A DNA stretch of 64,000 nt from Bradyrhizobium sp. CB1650. GTDB lineage: Bacteria > Pseudomonadota > Alphaproteobacteria > Rhizobiales > Xanthobacteraceae. Location: positions 3,687,501 to 3,751,500 of the forward strand of contig NZ_CP121695.1 of the NCBI RefSeq assembly GCF_029761915.1, in the 5' to 3' direction. Position numbers and translations under genes: made by a program. A model generated the notes under the pieces. The model did no database searches. It worked only from the letters and a program-made list of their open reading frames with translations, and was not told the origin of the DNA. Shown one piece after another: positions 34,229 to 43,238 of this stretch; the stretch's first letter is position 1; each line of letters begins with the position of its first letter.

Positions 34229-35359
34229 TCAGCCGCGGGCCTGCCCGACGGTGTCGGCCATCCTCGGGCCCCGCGTGCCCATGGGCTTCTCCCTGCCGGT
34301 CGTCGTGTCGCGTGCCGTCTGGTGCTCCATCTCGGCATCGAGCTCCGCTCCGAGCAGGATCACAATCGCGGAGATCCAGAGCCAGGTCATGAAGCCGATC
34401 ACCGCGCCCAACGAGCCGTAGGTCTCGTTGAACTTGCCGAAGCTGGCGGCATACCAGGAGAACAGCGCGGAGGCGCCGAGCCACAGGACGGTCGCGGCCG
34501 CGCTGCCCCACGTGATCCAGCGCCAGCGCGGCGCTTCGCGGCTCGGTCCGAAGCGATAGATCAGCGCGAGCGCCAGTCCGACGGCGATGAACATCGCGGG
34601 CCAGCGGGCGATGCGGATCAACAGGTCGGCGGCGTCTGACAGGCCGATGAAGTTCAGGACCACCGGCACGACGACCACGCCGCCCAGAGCGATGAGCACG
34701 AACGCGATGCCGGCGACGGTGAAGGACAGGGAAACCACGTTCAGCTTCACGATGCCGCGCTTCTCCCTCTCGCCGTAGACGATGTTGAGCGTATCGAACA
34801 GCGACTTCATCGCGGCGTTCGCGCTCCAGAGTGAGATCACAAGCCCGATGACGAAGGTCAGACCGAGCGTCTGATGCCCCTTTGAAGCGACGCGCGTAAG
34901 CTGGTCCCTGGCGACGTCGATCGCGCCGCCCGGAACCAATCCGGAGACCTGGTCGAGGTGCTTGGCGATGCTCCCGGGATCGGAGAAGAGACCGTAGATC
35001 GCGACGAGAGCCGCAAGGGCGGGAAAGATAGCGAGTAGGCTGTAGTAGGTCATGCCGGCGGCGAGGGCGAGGATGCGGTGCTCGGAAATGTTCGCGTAGA
35101 CCCGCAGCAGGATGTCCTTCCATCCGCGCGCGGGGATTTCGGAGGGCGTCTCGGCGAGCCGGCCGCGATCCCGCTGTTCCAGCGCGACCGCAGCGGGAGA
35201 GGCATCGCGCCGGTGCTTCCGGCCGCCCGGTTCGCCGGGCTCTTCCACTTCGGGAGCGATCTGGTGCGTCAGGAACGCGACGGCGAGCAAGACCAGCGCC
35301 CCGACGACCGTCGAACCGAGACCGCTGCGTTCGCTGCCATCGCCGGAGGGGCTCCTCAT
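34229..35359 (-). CDS. YihY/virulence factor BrkB family membrane protein
   Basis: The protein has 376 residues. One N-terminal membrane segment, then the YihY core beginning RGWKDILLRVYANISEHRIL with AAGMTYYSLLAIFPALAALV, LWSANAAMKSLFDTLNIVYG and four further membrane helices. The C-terminus is charged. Members are inner-membrane proteins of uncertain role (envelope or ribonuclease BN misannotation). ATG 35359 is chosen because ATG 35392 would lie inside an EcfG-like promoter. A similar protein type is common in rhizobial stress islands. Confidence 0.88.
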   Translation of the reverse strand: MRSPSGDGSERSGLGSTVVGALVLLAVAFLTHQIAPEVEEPGEPGGRKHRRDASPAAVALEQRDRGRLAETPSEIPARGWKDILLRVYANISEHRILALAAGMTYYSLLAIFPALAALVAIYGLFSDPGSIAKHLDQVSGLVPGGAIDVARDQLTRVASKGHQTLGLTFVIGLVISLWSANAAMKSLFDTLNIVYGEREKRGIVKLNVVSLSFTVAGIAFVLIALGGVVVVPVVLNFIGLSDAADLLIRIARWPAMFIAVGLALALIYRFGPSREAPRWRWITWGSAAATVLWLGASALFSWYAASFGKFNETYGSLGAVIGFMTWLWISAIVILLGAELDAEMEHQTARDTTTGREKPMGTRGPRMADTVGQARG

Positions 35360-35390
35360 GCCACGACGTCCCGTAATGCCTCGGCCCGGC

Positions 35391-35415
35391 AACCGGCGAT
35401 ACGTGGGAACGTTCC
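35391..35415 (-). promoter_or_regulatory. EcfG-like promoter for YihY gene
   Basis: Minus strand: GGAAC (35415-35411), 16 bases, GGTT (35394-35391). One mismatch in the -10. It is 31 bases before the chosen start. Confidence 0.5.
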
Positions 35416-35558
35416 TCAGGGGCGCTGCACCGCGCCCTCAAAGCTCGGTGGTCCAGCGGAACGGCTCACCTCGCAGCGACCTGCCCAGGGATGAGCTGGC
35501 GCACGACGATGAAGGTCCGGTCCCATTCCGGAAGCCACGTCGTCGGACTCGAGGATGG

Positions 35559-35798
35559 TCATTTCGGAGGGACCAGTTCGCTGCTGCCGACCCAGCGTAA
35601 CGCACTGGACAGCGTCGGATCGGCATGAACCTGCGCCTCCCGCACGATACCGCACTTCGTGCAGCGTAGGGTCCAGTGCTCGAACCCTGCGCGGCCCGGA
35701 ATGACATGCTGCACCGTCATCTCGGCTTGGCACCTGACGCAGCAGGGCGGCCTCGGCTGCGGTGGTAGGTCGAGTGCGGATGACTGCGATTCGGACAT
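35559..35798 (-). CDS. Zinc-ribbon small protein
   Basis: The protein has 79 residues. CCVRCQAEMTVQHVIPGRAG and LRCTKCGIVREAQVHAD give two CxxC knuckles of a zinc ribbon. The flanks are disordered. It may bind nucleic acid or protein. No family name is justified. Confidence 0.7.
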   Translation of the reverse strand: MSESQSSALDLPPQPRPPCCVRCQAEMTVQHVIPGRAGFEHWTLRCTKCGIVREAQVHADPTLSSALRWVGSSELVPPK

Positions 35799-35928
35799 GG
35801 CGAGGCACGTCTGAGAGCAGGATCTACTTTGCTAATCTAAGGTGCCGAAATTCTTCTTTGCAAGGGCCTCGGCCCGCAATCCGAGACGGCGCTCTGGTTT
35901 CGGGTAGAGGCAAACATCTGAGGCGGCC

Positions 35929-36063
35929 TCAATGCAACTTCTGGCGCAGCTTCCTGATGATCTCGCGGGGGCTGTTCGCGTACTCCTCGATGACGCTCCG
36001 AGCTTCCTCGAGCCGAGAGGGCTTAGCTTCCTCAACCCGTTTTGGTTTCTCCGGCTCAGTCAT
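35929..36063 (-). CDS. 44-residue charged helical protein
   Basis: MTEPEKPKRVEEAKPSRLEE continues ARSVIEEYANSPREIIRKLR QKLH. Amphipathic, typical of very short rhizobial stress ORFs. No strong ribosome site, so the call rests on composition. Confidence 0.5.
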   Translation of the reverse strand: MTEPEKPKRVEEAKPSRLEEARSVIEEYANSPREIIRKLRQKLH

Positions 36064-36223
36064 GGGCCGATGGTTCGTCGGGATGCAGGCCGGCCGTTGA
36101 GCTAGATCACTCAGACGAGTATGGATGCTTCCGAGAACGAATTAGGACGGGCAACAGCAGGACTGGCAAGTTCGTCGTCGCCGCATCAACTCGTTTGTAG
36201 GTGCCAAGATGTGAGGGGACGCG

Positions 36224-36391
36224 ATGTCGACGGTCGCAAAGCTGCTTGCTCGGAAGGAGCGGCTGCTGGAGCAGCTCGAGAGCGATCCGGGCCCGAACGA
36301 ACGTCAGGAGATCGAACGGCTGCTGGCGCAGATCGAGACCGCGCTCAGCCTCCTTGTTCCAGGAGACGCCGCCACATCGACCGACGAATGA
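36224..36391 (+). CDS. 55-residue coiled-coil-like protein
   Basis: MSTVAKLLARKERLLEQLES continues DPGPNERQEIERLLAQIETA LSLLVPGD. Heptad-like Leu spacing suggests a short coiled coil. GAGGGGAC lies 5 bases before the ATG. Function unknown. Confidence 0.6.
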   Translation: MSTVAKLLARKERLLEQLESDPGPNERQEIERLLAQIETALSLLVPGDAATSTDE

Positions 36392-36405
36392 TCCAGCTCC
36401 CGCGC

Positions 36406-36654
36406 TCACAATGAGCTGAGGTCATCTGGCACGTCGCCGAACTTGCGGATCAGCGTGCCGTCGCTGAAGTCGCCGCTTGACGGATCGCCGGTCCGCGAGA
36501 AGGCGATGGCTCCGGCATGGCCCGGTTTGCGGGAGAGTGCCTCCGCTCGCATCACCGCGGCGTTGGCGCTCAGGCACTCCGTCGCCTCGCCGGCGGCTAG
36601 GCCGTCGTCGGAGAAAACGAACGGCAGAGCGACATAGTAGGTCACTTCAGACAT
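36406..36654 (-). CDS. Small protein of the TYYxALP family, intact copy
   Basis: The protein has 82 residues: MSEVTYYVALPFVFSDDGLA AGEATECLSANAAVMRAEAL, then PGHAGAIAFSRTGDPSSGDF. The start is ATG 36654, with AGGA 8 bases before. Decayed copies exist at 29066 and 62452. It follows the IAACGGDA gene by 5 bases, so the two form a module. No function is known to me. Confidence 0.68.
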   Translation of the reverse strand: MSEVTYYVALPFVFSDDGLAAGEATECLSANAAVMRAEALSRKPGHAGAIAFSRTGDPSSGDFSDGTLIRKFGDVPDDLSSL

Positions 36655-36659
36655 CTGCC

Positions 36660-36877
36660 TCATCCTTGCGTTCGCGCGCCCTTGGGAGCCGCCCGCGGGG
36701 CGTAGCCGGTCGACACCTTCCTCCTCAGCTCCTCGAGTTGGATCTCGAGAAAGTCGTTGGCGACGATCAGCGCCTTCACGGTTTCCCGGGCGTCGCCGCC
36801 GCAGGCCGCGATGGCCTGGTCGGCGGCGGCGTCGAGATCGGCAGGGCCGGCCCGGTCTGCTCGAAAGAAGCGTTCAT
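36660..36877 (-). pseudogene. IAACGGDA small protein gene with a one-base frameshift
   Basis: ATG 36877 opens MNASFEQTGP; one missing base in the GGGCCGGCCC region near 36850 shifts into the frame PADLDAAADQAIAACGGDAR ETVKALIVANDFLEIQLEEL RRKVSTG, ending at 36660. The long second frame has no start codon. This may be a sequencing error, since the remainder is well formed. Its partner TYYxALP gene follows directly. Confidence 0.6.
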
Positions 36878-37047
36878 CGGAATTATGTTCCCGTTTCGTT
36901 CCAAAGAGTCAAGGAGCCCTCTCCCAAATTTCCCACGGCGCAGCGGGGGCCTCTTGATGGATCTCGGGGATGGCGGTCGGGCATGTCGGAACCGGTCGCG
37001 CCCGTTCGTCTTGAATCCGAGCCGATCGAACCGGAGTCCTGCGTATC

Positions 37048-37971
37048 ATGGCCCCCCGCGCCAACTGGAAAGGCTTCCTGCGTTTGTCCCTGGTGACCTG
37101 TCCGGTCGCGCTCTATCCGGCCACCTCGGAGAGCGAGAAGATCTCCTTCAACCAGCTCAACCGCCAGACCGGACACCGCATCAAGTACCTGAAGGTCGAT
37201 GCCGACACCGGCGACGAGGTGCCGAACGAGGACATCGTCAAGGGCTACCAGCTGGAGAAGGATCAGTTCATCGAAGTGACCAAGGAGGAGCTCGAGGAGA
37301 TCGCGCTGGAGTCCACGCGCACCATCGAGATCGACGAATTCGTCGACAAGTCCGACATCGACCCGCGCTACCTGATCCGCCCGTACTACATCCGCCCCGA
37401 CGGCAAGGTCGGCCACGACGCCTTCGCTGTGATCCGCGAGACGATCCGCGAGATGGACAAGGTCGCGATCGGCCGGGTGGTGCTGACCAACCGCGAGCAC
37501 ATCATCGCGCTCGAGCCGATGGACAAGGGCCTCGTCGGTACGCTGCTGCGCTATCCTTATGAGGTGCGCAGCGAGCAGGAGTATTTCGACGAGATCCAGG
37601 ACGTGAAGGTCACCAAGGACATGCTCGACCTGGCCAAGCACATCGTCAACCAGAAGGCCGGGCGCTTCGATCCGGAGAAGTTCGAAGACCACTATGAGAC
37701 CGCGCTGATCGACCTGATCAACCAGAAGCGCGCCGGCAAACCGATCACGCCCAAGTCGAAGCCCGCGGCGACCAACGTCGTCGATCTGATGGAGGCGCTG
37801 CGCCGATCGGTCGGCAAGGAAGCCGCGCCGGAGAAGGCGGGTAAGCCCACCAAGAAGCCGAAGAGGGCATCCAGCGGCCAGAAGGAAATGCTGATGTCGA
37901 TCGAGGGCAAGAAGCCGGCGAAGGAAGCTGCGGCGAAGAAGCCCGCTGGAGCGCGGCGGAAGTCTGCGTAA
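37048..37971 (+). CDS. ku: Ku DNA end-binding protein
   Basis: This 307-residue homodimeric ring threads onto double-strand ends and recruits LigD for non-homologous end joining. The core starts MAPRANWKGFLRLSLVTCPV, KISFNQLNRQTGHRIKYLKV, VTKEELEEIALESTRTIEID and RYPYEVRSEQEYFDEI. The C-terminal tail is Lys/Ala-rich (KKPKRASSGQKEMLMSIEGK), as in rhizobial Ku proteins. A tail of a second ku lies at 29764. No full-length LigD is in the window; the ligases at 11005 and 14694 are stand-alone types. Confidence 0.95.
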   Translation: MAPRANWKGFLRLSLVTCPVALYPATSESEKISFNQLNRQTGHRIKYLKVDADTGDEVPNEDIVKGYQLEKDQFIEVTKEELEEIALESTRTIEIDEFVDKSDIDPRYLIRPYYIRPDGKVGHDAFAVIRETIREMDKVAIGRVVLTNREHIIALEPMDKGLVGTLLRYPYEVRSEQEYFDEIQDVKVTKDMLDLAKHIVNQKAGRFDPEKFEDHYETALIDLINQKRAGKPITPKSKPAATNVVDLMEALRRSVGKEAAPEKAGKPTKKPKRASSGQKEMLMSIEGKKPAKEAAAKKPAGARRKSA

Positions 37972-38131
37972 TCTTCGAGACACCAAGAGATTGGAACGAA
38001 TGGGTTCGCGAAGAGTCGAATCCATGCCCCCGGCCCCCCAAAAGCCCCGTCCGGGGGAAAACCTACCCCAAGGTTGGCGGTCCGAATGCGCAACATAGCG
38101 CAAGGACCGTTTGCGCCCGAAGGAGGGAGCA

Positions 38132-38329
38132 ATGAGCAATCGCACATCGAACCGAAGGATACCGACCGCGGCCGAACGGGAAGCGCGAAAGGTGTTTCGC
38201 GACACCAGCGCGAAGGCGCCGGTCTCCGAGCATGAACGCGACCAGCAGGCGTTCCATGCAAACCGGGAGCGCCTGAAGGCGGAGCGCTTGGCTCGCGAAG
38301 CGGTAGAAAAGCAGAAGCCAAAGACGTGA
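38132..38329 (+). CDS. Small charged hypothetical protein
   Basis: The protein has 65 residues: MSNRTSNRRIPTAAEREARK, VFRDTSAKAPVSEHERDQQA, FHANRERLKAERLAREA. Helical, Arg/Glu/Ala-rich. AAGGAGGGAG precedes ATG. No family name. Confidence 0.65.
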   Translation: MSNRTSNRRIPTAAEREARKVFRDTSAKAPVSEHERDQQAFHANRERLKAERLAREAVEKQKPKT

Positions 38330-38503
38330 GGCGTCGAATACGCGCCCCTTTGATTTTTGGCCGGCGATCAGGATCGTCGCTCATGAAAGGCGCGCAAGGG
38401 CCGCTGCCAGTCACCAGCTTCATTGCGCTTGCCAGGGTCACGCGGCGGCGGGCACACTATGCGTCGGCACCGGGGAGCGACATCTGCTTACGGCTTGGAT
38501 CCC

Positions 38504-39454
38504 ATGAATAGGCTCTACCCGCTGGTTCTGGAGCACAGGCTTCCGAGCCCGGTCCGGTACGGTATTTCCGCATGCATCATGGTGGCGTGCGCCGTGCTGC
38601 AGATGACGCTCCAGATGCAGACCGGCGCGCCGGGGTATTTCCTGCTGCTGCCCGGCGTGTTTCTCTCGGGTCTGATCTTCGATCGCGGCTCCGGAATCTT
38701 CGCGGCGATCATCGCGGTCGGCGTCGGCGCCTATCTCAGCTACGCAGGCGGCTTTGGTCTCGATTTCTTCGCGACGAATTCGCTCTTCGCGATCACGGCG
38801 GCCGGGACGGCGACCGTCGCCGAATTCCAGCGCGCCGAACTCCGGCGCGTCATGCTGGCGGACAAGACCAAGGCCGTGCTGCTGCAGGAGATGGCTCACC
38901 GGACCAAGAACAACCTCGCCATGCTCAGCGGGATGATCCGGCTCGAGGCAAGACACGGCGGGCCGGAGGTCGCGGCCGCGTTGGAGGCAACCGCGCGCCG
39001 CCTGCAAGTGATGGCCGAGGTGTACGACCACCTTTCGCTCAAGGAGGACTCGCGCTCGGTGAATATGCGCTACTTCCTGACCGAGGTGGTCGAGAAGGTG
39101 TTTCAGTCCCTGGCTCCGTCCGGGCCGGTCGCCTTCAAGGTGATCTGCGAGGACATTCACTTGCCGAACAGCCATGCGCTCGCGATCGGCATGATCGCCA
39201 ACGAGCTGGTTACGAACTCGCTGAAGTATGCGTTTCCCGGCGACAAGCCGGGAAGCGTCCTCGTCTCTTTGTCGAAAGGCGACGGCGTCGAGCTATCGGC
39301 GTCCGACAACGGCATCGGCCTTCAGGGAAGCACCGAGCCGGGTGGACTGGGGTCCCGCATCGTCCAGCTCCTTGCCCAACAACTCGATGGCGAGATCGTA
39401 TATGAACGGTTGGACCCGGGGTTGCGGGTCAGGGTGCGGGCGCATCCGCGTTAG
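38504..39454 (+). CDS. Membrane sensor histidine kinase, HWE/HisKA_2 type
   Basis: The protein has 316 residues. Several N-terminal membrane helices (YGISACIMVACAVLQMTLQM, GYFLLLPGVFLSGLIFDRG) resemble DUF4118 sensors. The dimerisation region AVLLQEMAHRTKNNLAMLSG holds the phosphoacceptor His near residue 135. The ATPase has MIANELVTNSLKYAFPGDKP and SDNGIGL, then GGLGSRIVQLLAQQLDG. HWE/HisKA_2 kinases phosphorylate PhyR in the alphaproteobacterial general stress pathway, so a role as an input kinase is plausible. No phyR or nepR is in the window. Confidence 0.87.
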   Translation: MNRLYPLVLEHRLPSPVRYGISACIMVACAVLQMTLQMQTGAPGYFLLLPGVFLSGLIFDRGSGIFAAIIAVGVGAYLSYAGGFGLDFFATNSLFAITAAGTATVAEFQRAELRRVMLADKTKAVLLQEMAHRTKNNLAMLSGMIRLEARHGGPEVAAALEATARRLQVMAEVYDHLSLKEDSRSVNMRYFLTEVVEKVFQSLAPSGPVAFKVICEDIHLPNSHALAIGMIANELVTNSLKYAFPGDKPGSVLVSLSKGDGVELSASDNGIGLQGSTEPGGLGSRIVQLLAQQLDGEIVYERLDPGLRVRVRAHPR

Positions 39455-39797
39455 CGTGACGTGGCGCTGTCTTGGGACGCATCGAACCGATCGAGCAGCG
39501 ATTTCAGGGAAGGAGGAAGTTCCTTCGGCGAAAGGACCGTGACCGATGGCGGGGCCCGTGTGACGGCGGCCGGACGATGAGCCGGAACTCAGAGCAGCGC
39601 TAGGACCGCCCCACTACCACGATCAGACCCGTCGCGGTCACGCACCAGCATGACAGTTCAAGGAACCGCATAATCTGCCCCGGTTGAAGGGCCTGCCCTG
39701 CCGCGAAGCTATACCCCGAAGGCGGCAGCCGGAACCGAAACTTTTCGCTGGCTTCATGTGTTCACGACGGGGGCGCAGGACACGCGAGGCCTTGCCC
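39455..39797. other. Interval with no supported gene
   Basis: About 340 bases. A minus-strand frame ending SLLDRFDASQDSATSR at 39451 is protein-like but has no start codon. No promoter signature was recognised. Confidence 0.4.
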
Positions 39798-39899
39798 ATG
39801 CCCCTCATGCCGATAGGCGACGTGTTTCTCACCGTCGCGATCATGACCTTGGCCTTCCTAGGGGAGGTCGCCGTTTTCGCTCTGCTCGGCATCTTCTGA
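39798..39899 (+). CDS. 33-residue membrane peptide
   Basis: MPLMPIGDVFLTVAIMTLAF continues LGEVAVFALLGIF, essentially one hydrophobic helix. No clear ribosome site. It may be a chance frame. Confidence 0.35.
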   Translation: MPLMPIGDVFLTVAIMTLAFLGEVAVFALLGIF

Positions 39900-40052
39900 A
39901 TCCAGCCCGTGCCTTGGCGCGAGCCTAGTGGGCGCACTAAGGCATCCTCGAAAGAACGCGGAAGGCGGGATGTTCGTCGCCTTGGCCGGCCCCGGATTCC
40001 TACGGTCGCATCGATGCGTGATCGTTTACCATCCGCGATTATATTTCGGCCC

Positions 40053-40226
40053 ATGGACGTCGAGTACGAACCCGAGCGCGAGGCGTTTGCGGCGATGAAG
40101 CTCGCCGCCGAAGCCGATGGAGCCGAACGGCAGAGATGGATCAACGCCGCACTGGCGTGGATCGAGCTCACTCGCCTGCGGGCGTCGGTTCGCCGCGAAC
40201 GCGGCGCGACAGAAGAGGCGATCTAA
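40053..40226 (+). CDS. 57-residue hypothetical protein
   Basis: MDVEYEPEREAFAAMKLAAE continues ADGAERQRWINAALAWIELT RLRASVRRERGA. Amphipathic helices. ATG 40053 is preferred to the in-frame 40014 codon by composition. It converges with, and overlaps by 4 bases, the gene at 40223. Confidence 0.6.
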   Translation: MDVEYEPEREAFAAMKLAAEADGAERQRWINAALAWIELTRLRASVRRERGATEEAI

Positions 40227-40492
40227 TCGATCTCGGACGGACACTCCGGACAGGAATCGCCGATCGAATCCAAAACATCGCGGACCTCGGCGACAGCCTC
40301 GTCCGGCGAGACGCCGGCCGGCGAATCCAACCGTGCGATGTCGAACGCCCGCTCGCGGGCATGCGGATCGGCGCGGTCCTGCATCCAGCCGTGCTCCTCG
40401 CATTCGCGGATGGCGCCGGCCTCCTGCAGCGCGGAGATCGCCCAGCCGCGCAGCGTCCGGATCGCCAGTCGTCGTTCCTTCGTCATCAGCAT
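40223..40492 (-). CDS. Duplicated small protein A (copy 1)
   Basis: The protein has 89 residues: MLMTKERRLAIRTLRGWAIS, ALQEAGAIRECEEHGWMQDR, AFDIARLDSPAG, VRDVLDSIGDSCPECPSEID. AGGAGCG lies 8 bases before ATG 40492. The C-terminal CPEC is a possible metal site. A paralogue with about 80 percent identity by eye lies at 51864-52127, with about 130 similar bases upstream. Function unknown. Confidence 0.75.
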   Translation of the reverse strand: MLMTKERRLAIRTLRGWAISALQEAGAIRECEEHGWMQDRADPHARERAFDIARLDSPAGVSPDEAVAEVRDVLDSIGDSCPECPSEID

Positions 40493-40622
40493 CGAGATCG
40501 CTCCTGCCGGGACGAATCCCTCCGCCCGCCCGCTCGTTCCGGGCGGATAGCACGGGTCAGGGATTCGCAATCGGCAGGGCTGGGCTTTGTCCCCGTGTTC
40601 CGCGGCGCTGTGCACAACGCTA
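40223..40622. repeat. Dispersed duplication, copy 1
   Basis: Gene and upstream DNA to about 40622 match 51864-52257 in the same orientation, including the noncoding GGATTCGCAATCGGCAG and TCCGGGCG tracts. The duplicated unit contains the whole gene and its promoter region. Confidence 0.8.
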
Positions 40623-40740
40623 CGTGCCTGGCCCCGACCCGCGGTTGGCGCGACGCTCTTTGATCTGCCGAACATTGCTGTTTCGAAGGCGCTAGGTGTA
40701 TTCCCGCGGACGTGTACCTCTGACGTTGCCGGAGGGGTCC

Positions 40741-41052
40741 ATGGGAAACTGGCTAATCGTTCCGAAAGGGACGGGCCTCGCGAAGCGGACCCGGGCCCGC
40801 TTGGCCGCGCAATACGTTCGGATGTCGAGGGAGCTCCAGCGCTACTCGATCAAGAACCAGCTCGCGGCCATTGCCGCCTATGCCGAGGCGAACACTCTCA
40901 CGATCGTCCGCACCTATGCCGACGAAGGCCGCAGCGGCTGCGATGCCGTTGCCAAAGCCGATGCGGTTGCTGGGAATCTCGCTCGCCTCGCTGCAGACAG
41001 AGTCGCAGCTCCCCACAACGACCAGCAGATCTCCGCGGCACAGAAAGTCTGA
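40741..41052 (+). pseudogene. Truncated serine recombinase
   Basis: The frame AAQYVRMSRELQRYSIKNQL and AAIAAYAEANTLTIVRTYAD EGRSG matches the first 60 residues of serine site-specific recombinases, with Ser in YVRMS as the nucleophile. After GRSG the normal sequence is lost. The DNA-binding half is absent. It marks a former mobile element at the border of the 41-51 kb cluster. Confidence 0.8.
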
Positions 41053-41140
41053 GATCGCCTAGAGATCCTGGATTCTCCAAGTCGCTTCGTCAGGCGCGAT
41101 TCATGGCACCGATAAGGCGCGCCCGTTCCCAGCTTATCTT

Positions 41141-41190
41141 GTCAAGAAACGACGTGCGGCTGTCCCGATCCGTAGGATCGGATTTGTTGT
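41141..41190 (+). promoter_or_regulatory. Shared ~40-bp upstream motif, copy 1
   Basis: GTCAAGAAACGACGTGCGGC continues TGTCCCGATCCGTAGGATC. It aligns with 45003-45042 over about 40 bases with about 80 percent identity. It ends about 60 bases before the MDR gene start. It may be an operator for the GlxA-type regulator between the two copies. Confidence 0.6.
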
Positions 41191-41249
41191 TCAAAGCGGC
41201 GCTCCGTGGCCACATACGGACAAAGCCAGCTAAGCAGTAGGAGTTTCAG

Positions 41250-42239
41250 ATGATTCCGAGCAGCATCATTCGTGACGCACCTGAAGAACGAACTCTTTCG
41301 ACAATGATGGCTTGGCGCGTTCGCGAGTTCGGGCCACCAGAGATCATGAAGTTCGAGCGCGTTCCTCGGCCTGAGCCACACGCTGGCGAAGTCCTGGTCA
41401 AACTCAAAGCCGCTGGGGTCGGACCATGGGATGGCTGGATCAGGGCCGGCAAGAGCGCTTTGCCGCAACCGCTTCCTCTCACTTTGGGTTCGGATCTTTC
41501 CGGTGAAATCGTCACGGTGGGCCCTGACGTCGCCGAGTTAGCCGTAGGAGATCAAGTGTACGGTGTTACGAACCCGCAGTTCGTCGGGGCCTACGCCGAA
41601 TACGCTGTTGCTTCCGCAGGGATGGTTTCACCTAAGCCAAGCGCGCTAACCCACGTTGAAGCGGCTTCCCTTCCTGTCGTTTCGGTGACTGCATGGCAGG
41701 CGTTGTTCGATCAGGCCCAGCTCAAAGCAGGTCAAACGGTGGTAATTCACGGAGCAGCGGGCAATGTCGGATCCCATGCGATTCAACTGGCCCGTCACGC
41801 GGGCCTGCAAACCATCGCAACCGTATCGACGGACGATATTTCCGCTGTGCGCAACCTCGGCGCAAACACCGTCATTGATTACCGGACCCAGCGCTTTGAG
41901 GAAGTAGTACGCGATGCGGACGCCGTCATTGATCTGGTTGGGGGCGAAACCCAAACCCGTTCGTTCCAGGTCCTTCGTCGCGGCGGCAGGCTGGTCTCCG
42001 CGGTGTCCCGCCCGGATCAGGAACTAGCTACGCGCTATGGTATCGACGCCAATTTCTTTCTGGTCAACGTCACGAATCAGTATCTGAGGGAGATCGCCCG
42101 CCTCGTTGACGATGGAAAGCTACGGACAAGGGTGGGGGCAGTCTTACCCCTCGCGGATGCGCGCGAGGCTCATTTGATGCTGGAACGCGTGCGGCCTCAG
42201 CCCAAAGGAAAGATCGTGCTCGACGTCGGAGCAAGTTGA
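41250..42239 (+). CDS. Zinc-independent NADP-dependent MDR oxidoreductase
   Basis: The protein has 329 residues. The N-terminal GroES-like region has GEVLVKLKAAGVGPWDGWIR, LTLGSDLSGEIVTVG, and the Rossmann motif VIHGAAGNVGSHAIQLARHA. No zinc-binding Cys cluster, as in quinone-oxidoreductase-like reductases. Start ATG 41250 follows TAGGAG by 6 bases. It is followed by HD gene 1 after 72 bases. The repeated 40-bp motif precedes it. Confidence 0.88.
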   Translation: MIPSSIIRDAPEERTLSTMMAWRVREFGPPEIMKFERVPRPEPHAGEVLVKLKAAGVGPWDGWIRAGKSALPQPLPLTLGSDLSGEIVTVGPDVAELAVGDQVYGVTNPQFVGAYAEYAVASAGMVSPKPSALTHVEAASLPVVSVTAWQALFDQAQLKAGQTVVIHGAAGNVGSHAIQLARHAGLQTIATVSTDDISAVRNLGANTVIDYRTQRFEEVVRDADAVIDLVGGETQTRSFQVLRRGGRLVSAVSRPDQELATRYGIDANFFLVNVTNQYLREIARLVDDGKLRTRVGAVLPLADAREAHLMLERVRPQPKGKIVLDVGAS

Positions 42240-42311
42240 TCGGCATCATTTCGTCGTTTCGCTCGCGCGGAACGCGCAGCCAAGCCCACACTAATTTGAA
42301 AGGAAGAAACA

Positions 42312-42983
42312 ATGACAACCCCAAATCTCGCCCAGGCTCTCGTCATTCCCGATTCCTTGCTTGCCAAAGAGGCGACAGACATCCTGCGCGAACATTCCAC
42401 CGATCTGCTGTTTAATCATTCGATCCGAGTCTACCTGTTCGCTGCTGAGCAGGGTCGTCAGAGGAATCTGCGCTTCGACCGTGAGCTTCTGTACGTCGCC
42501 GCCGCATTTCACGATCTTGGCCTCATCAAGAAGTTCTCGAGCCCAGACGAGCGCTTCGAGGTCGATGGCGCAAATGCCGCGCGGCAGTTTCTTAGCACCC
42601 ATAACATCGCTGAAGATCAGGTGCAGACCGTCTGGGAAGCGATCGCGCTGCACACCACTCCCGGCATCCCGAAGTACATGGGTGCTGAAGTCGCACTCCT
42701 GAACTCCGGTGTGCTTCTCGATGTCATCGGGGTGGGGTTCGATCAGTTCCCAGCGGAGCTGCGCGATGAAATCGTCGCCAAGTACCCGCGCACAAATTTC
42801 AAAGAAGGCTTCATTCAGGAGTATTTCGCCGGTTTTGCGCACAAGCCGGCGACCACCTACGGCACCGTCAACGCCGCTGTCTGCGAACGTTTTATCCCCG
42901 GGTTCAAGAGCCCCAACGCCTGCGACCTGATCGCTGCGTCGCCCTTCCCGGATTCCCCGCATAAGGGTCACCATCATGACTAG
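42312..42983 (+). CDS. HD-domain protein 1 (cyanamide hydratase-like)
   Basis: The protein has 223 residues. LLFNHSIRVYLFAA, the HD pair in AAAFHDLGLIKKFSSPDERF EVDGANAAR, IALHTTPGIPKYM and the final Asp in LLDVIGVG give the H-HD-D metal site. The family resembles DDI2-like/HD proteins. A hydratase or hydrolase role is possible but the substrate is unknown. It shares about half its residues with HD protein 2 at 45122. Confidence 0.85.
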   Translation: MTTPNLAQALVIPDSLLAKEATDILREHSTDLLFNHSIRVYLFAAEQGRQRNLRFDRELLYVAAAFHDLGLIKKFSSPDERFEVDGANAARQFLSTHNIAEDQVQTVWEAIALHTTPGIPKYMGAEVALLNSGVLLDVIGVGFDQFPAELRDEIVAKYPRTNFKEGFIQEYFAGFAHKPATTYGTVNAAVCERFIPGFKSPNACDLIAASPFPDSPHKGHHHD

Positions 42984-43216
42984 GACCTATCCTGTGCTCC
43001 AGGAACTCAATCCCGGTCGCGCGCAAGCTACCAGCGCCGATTCGCTGGCCTCTCTCATCTGGCTAACCCTCGGTGCTTGTAGCTGCGGGATTCGCTCTGG
43101 CAGCTCTGTTGTCGGTGCTGCTCAGCGGCAGCGATGGCGGCGGCGATGGCTTCTCATCGGAAGCTCACCATGACCATCGATTCGGCTCTGCGTTCTGGTT
43201 TCAAGCAGTTGCGTGA
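42976..43216 (+). pseudogene. Frameshifted small membrane-protein gene
   Basis: ATG 42976 overlaps the HD1 stop and reads MTRTYPVLQELNPGRAQATS, then ASLIWLTLG. Around 43070 the reading shifts to LVAAGFALAALLSVLLSGSD GGGDGFSSEAHHDHRFG, a membrane helix and His-rich tail ending at 43216. The two parts make one 80-residue protein if one or two bases are added. It could equally be a short GTG-started peptide (43073). Confidence 0.4.
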
Positions 43217-43238
43217 ACTCGTTATAAGAGGAGATGCG

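Noticed and set aside
36883..38205. Minus-strand open frame opposite ku
   Set aside because: Shadow of the ku gene; it consists of Arg/Leu/Asp repeats without family features.
39451..39594. Minus-strand frame ending SLLDRFDASQDSATSR
   Set aside because: Protein-like but lacks any start codon and overlaps the kinase stop; unsupported.
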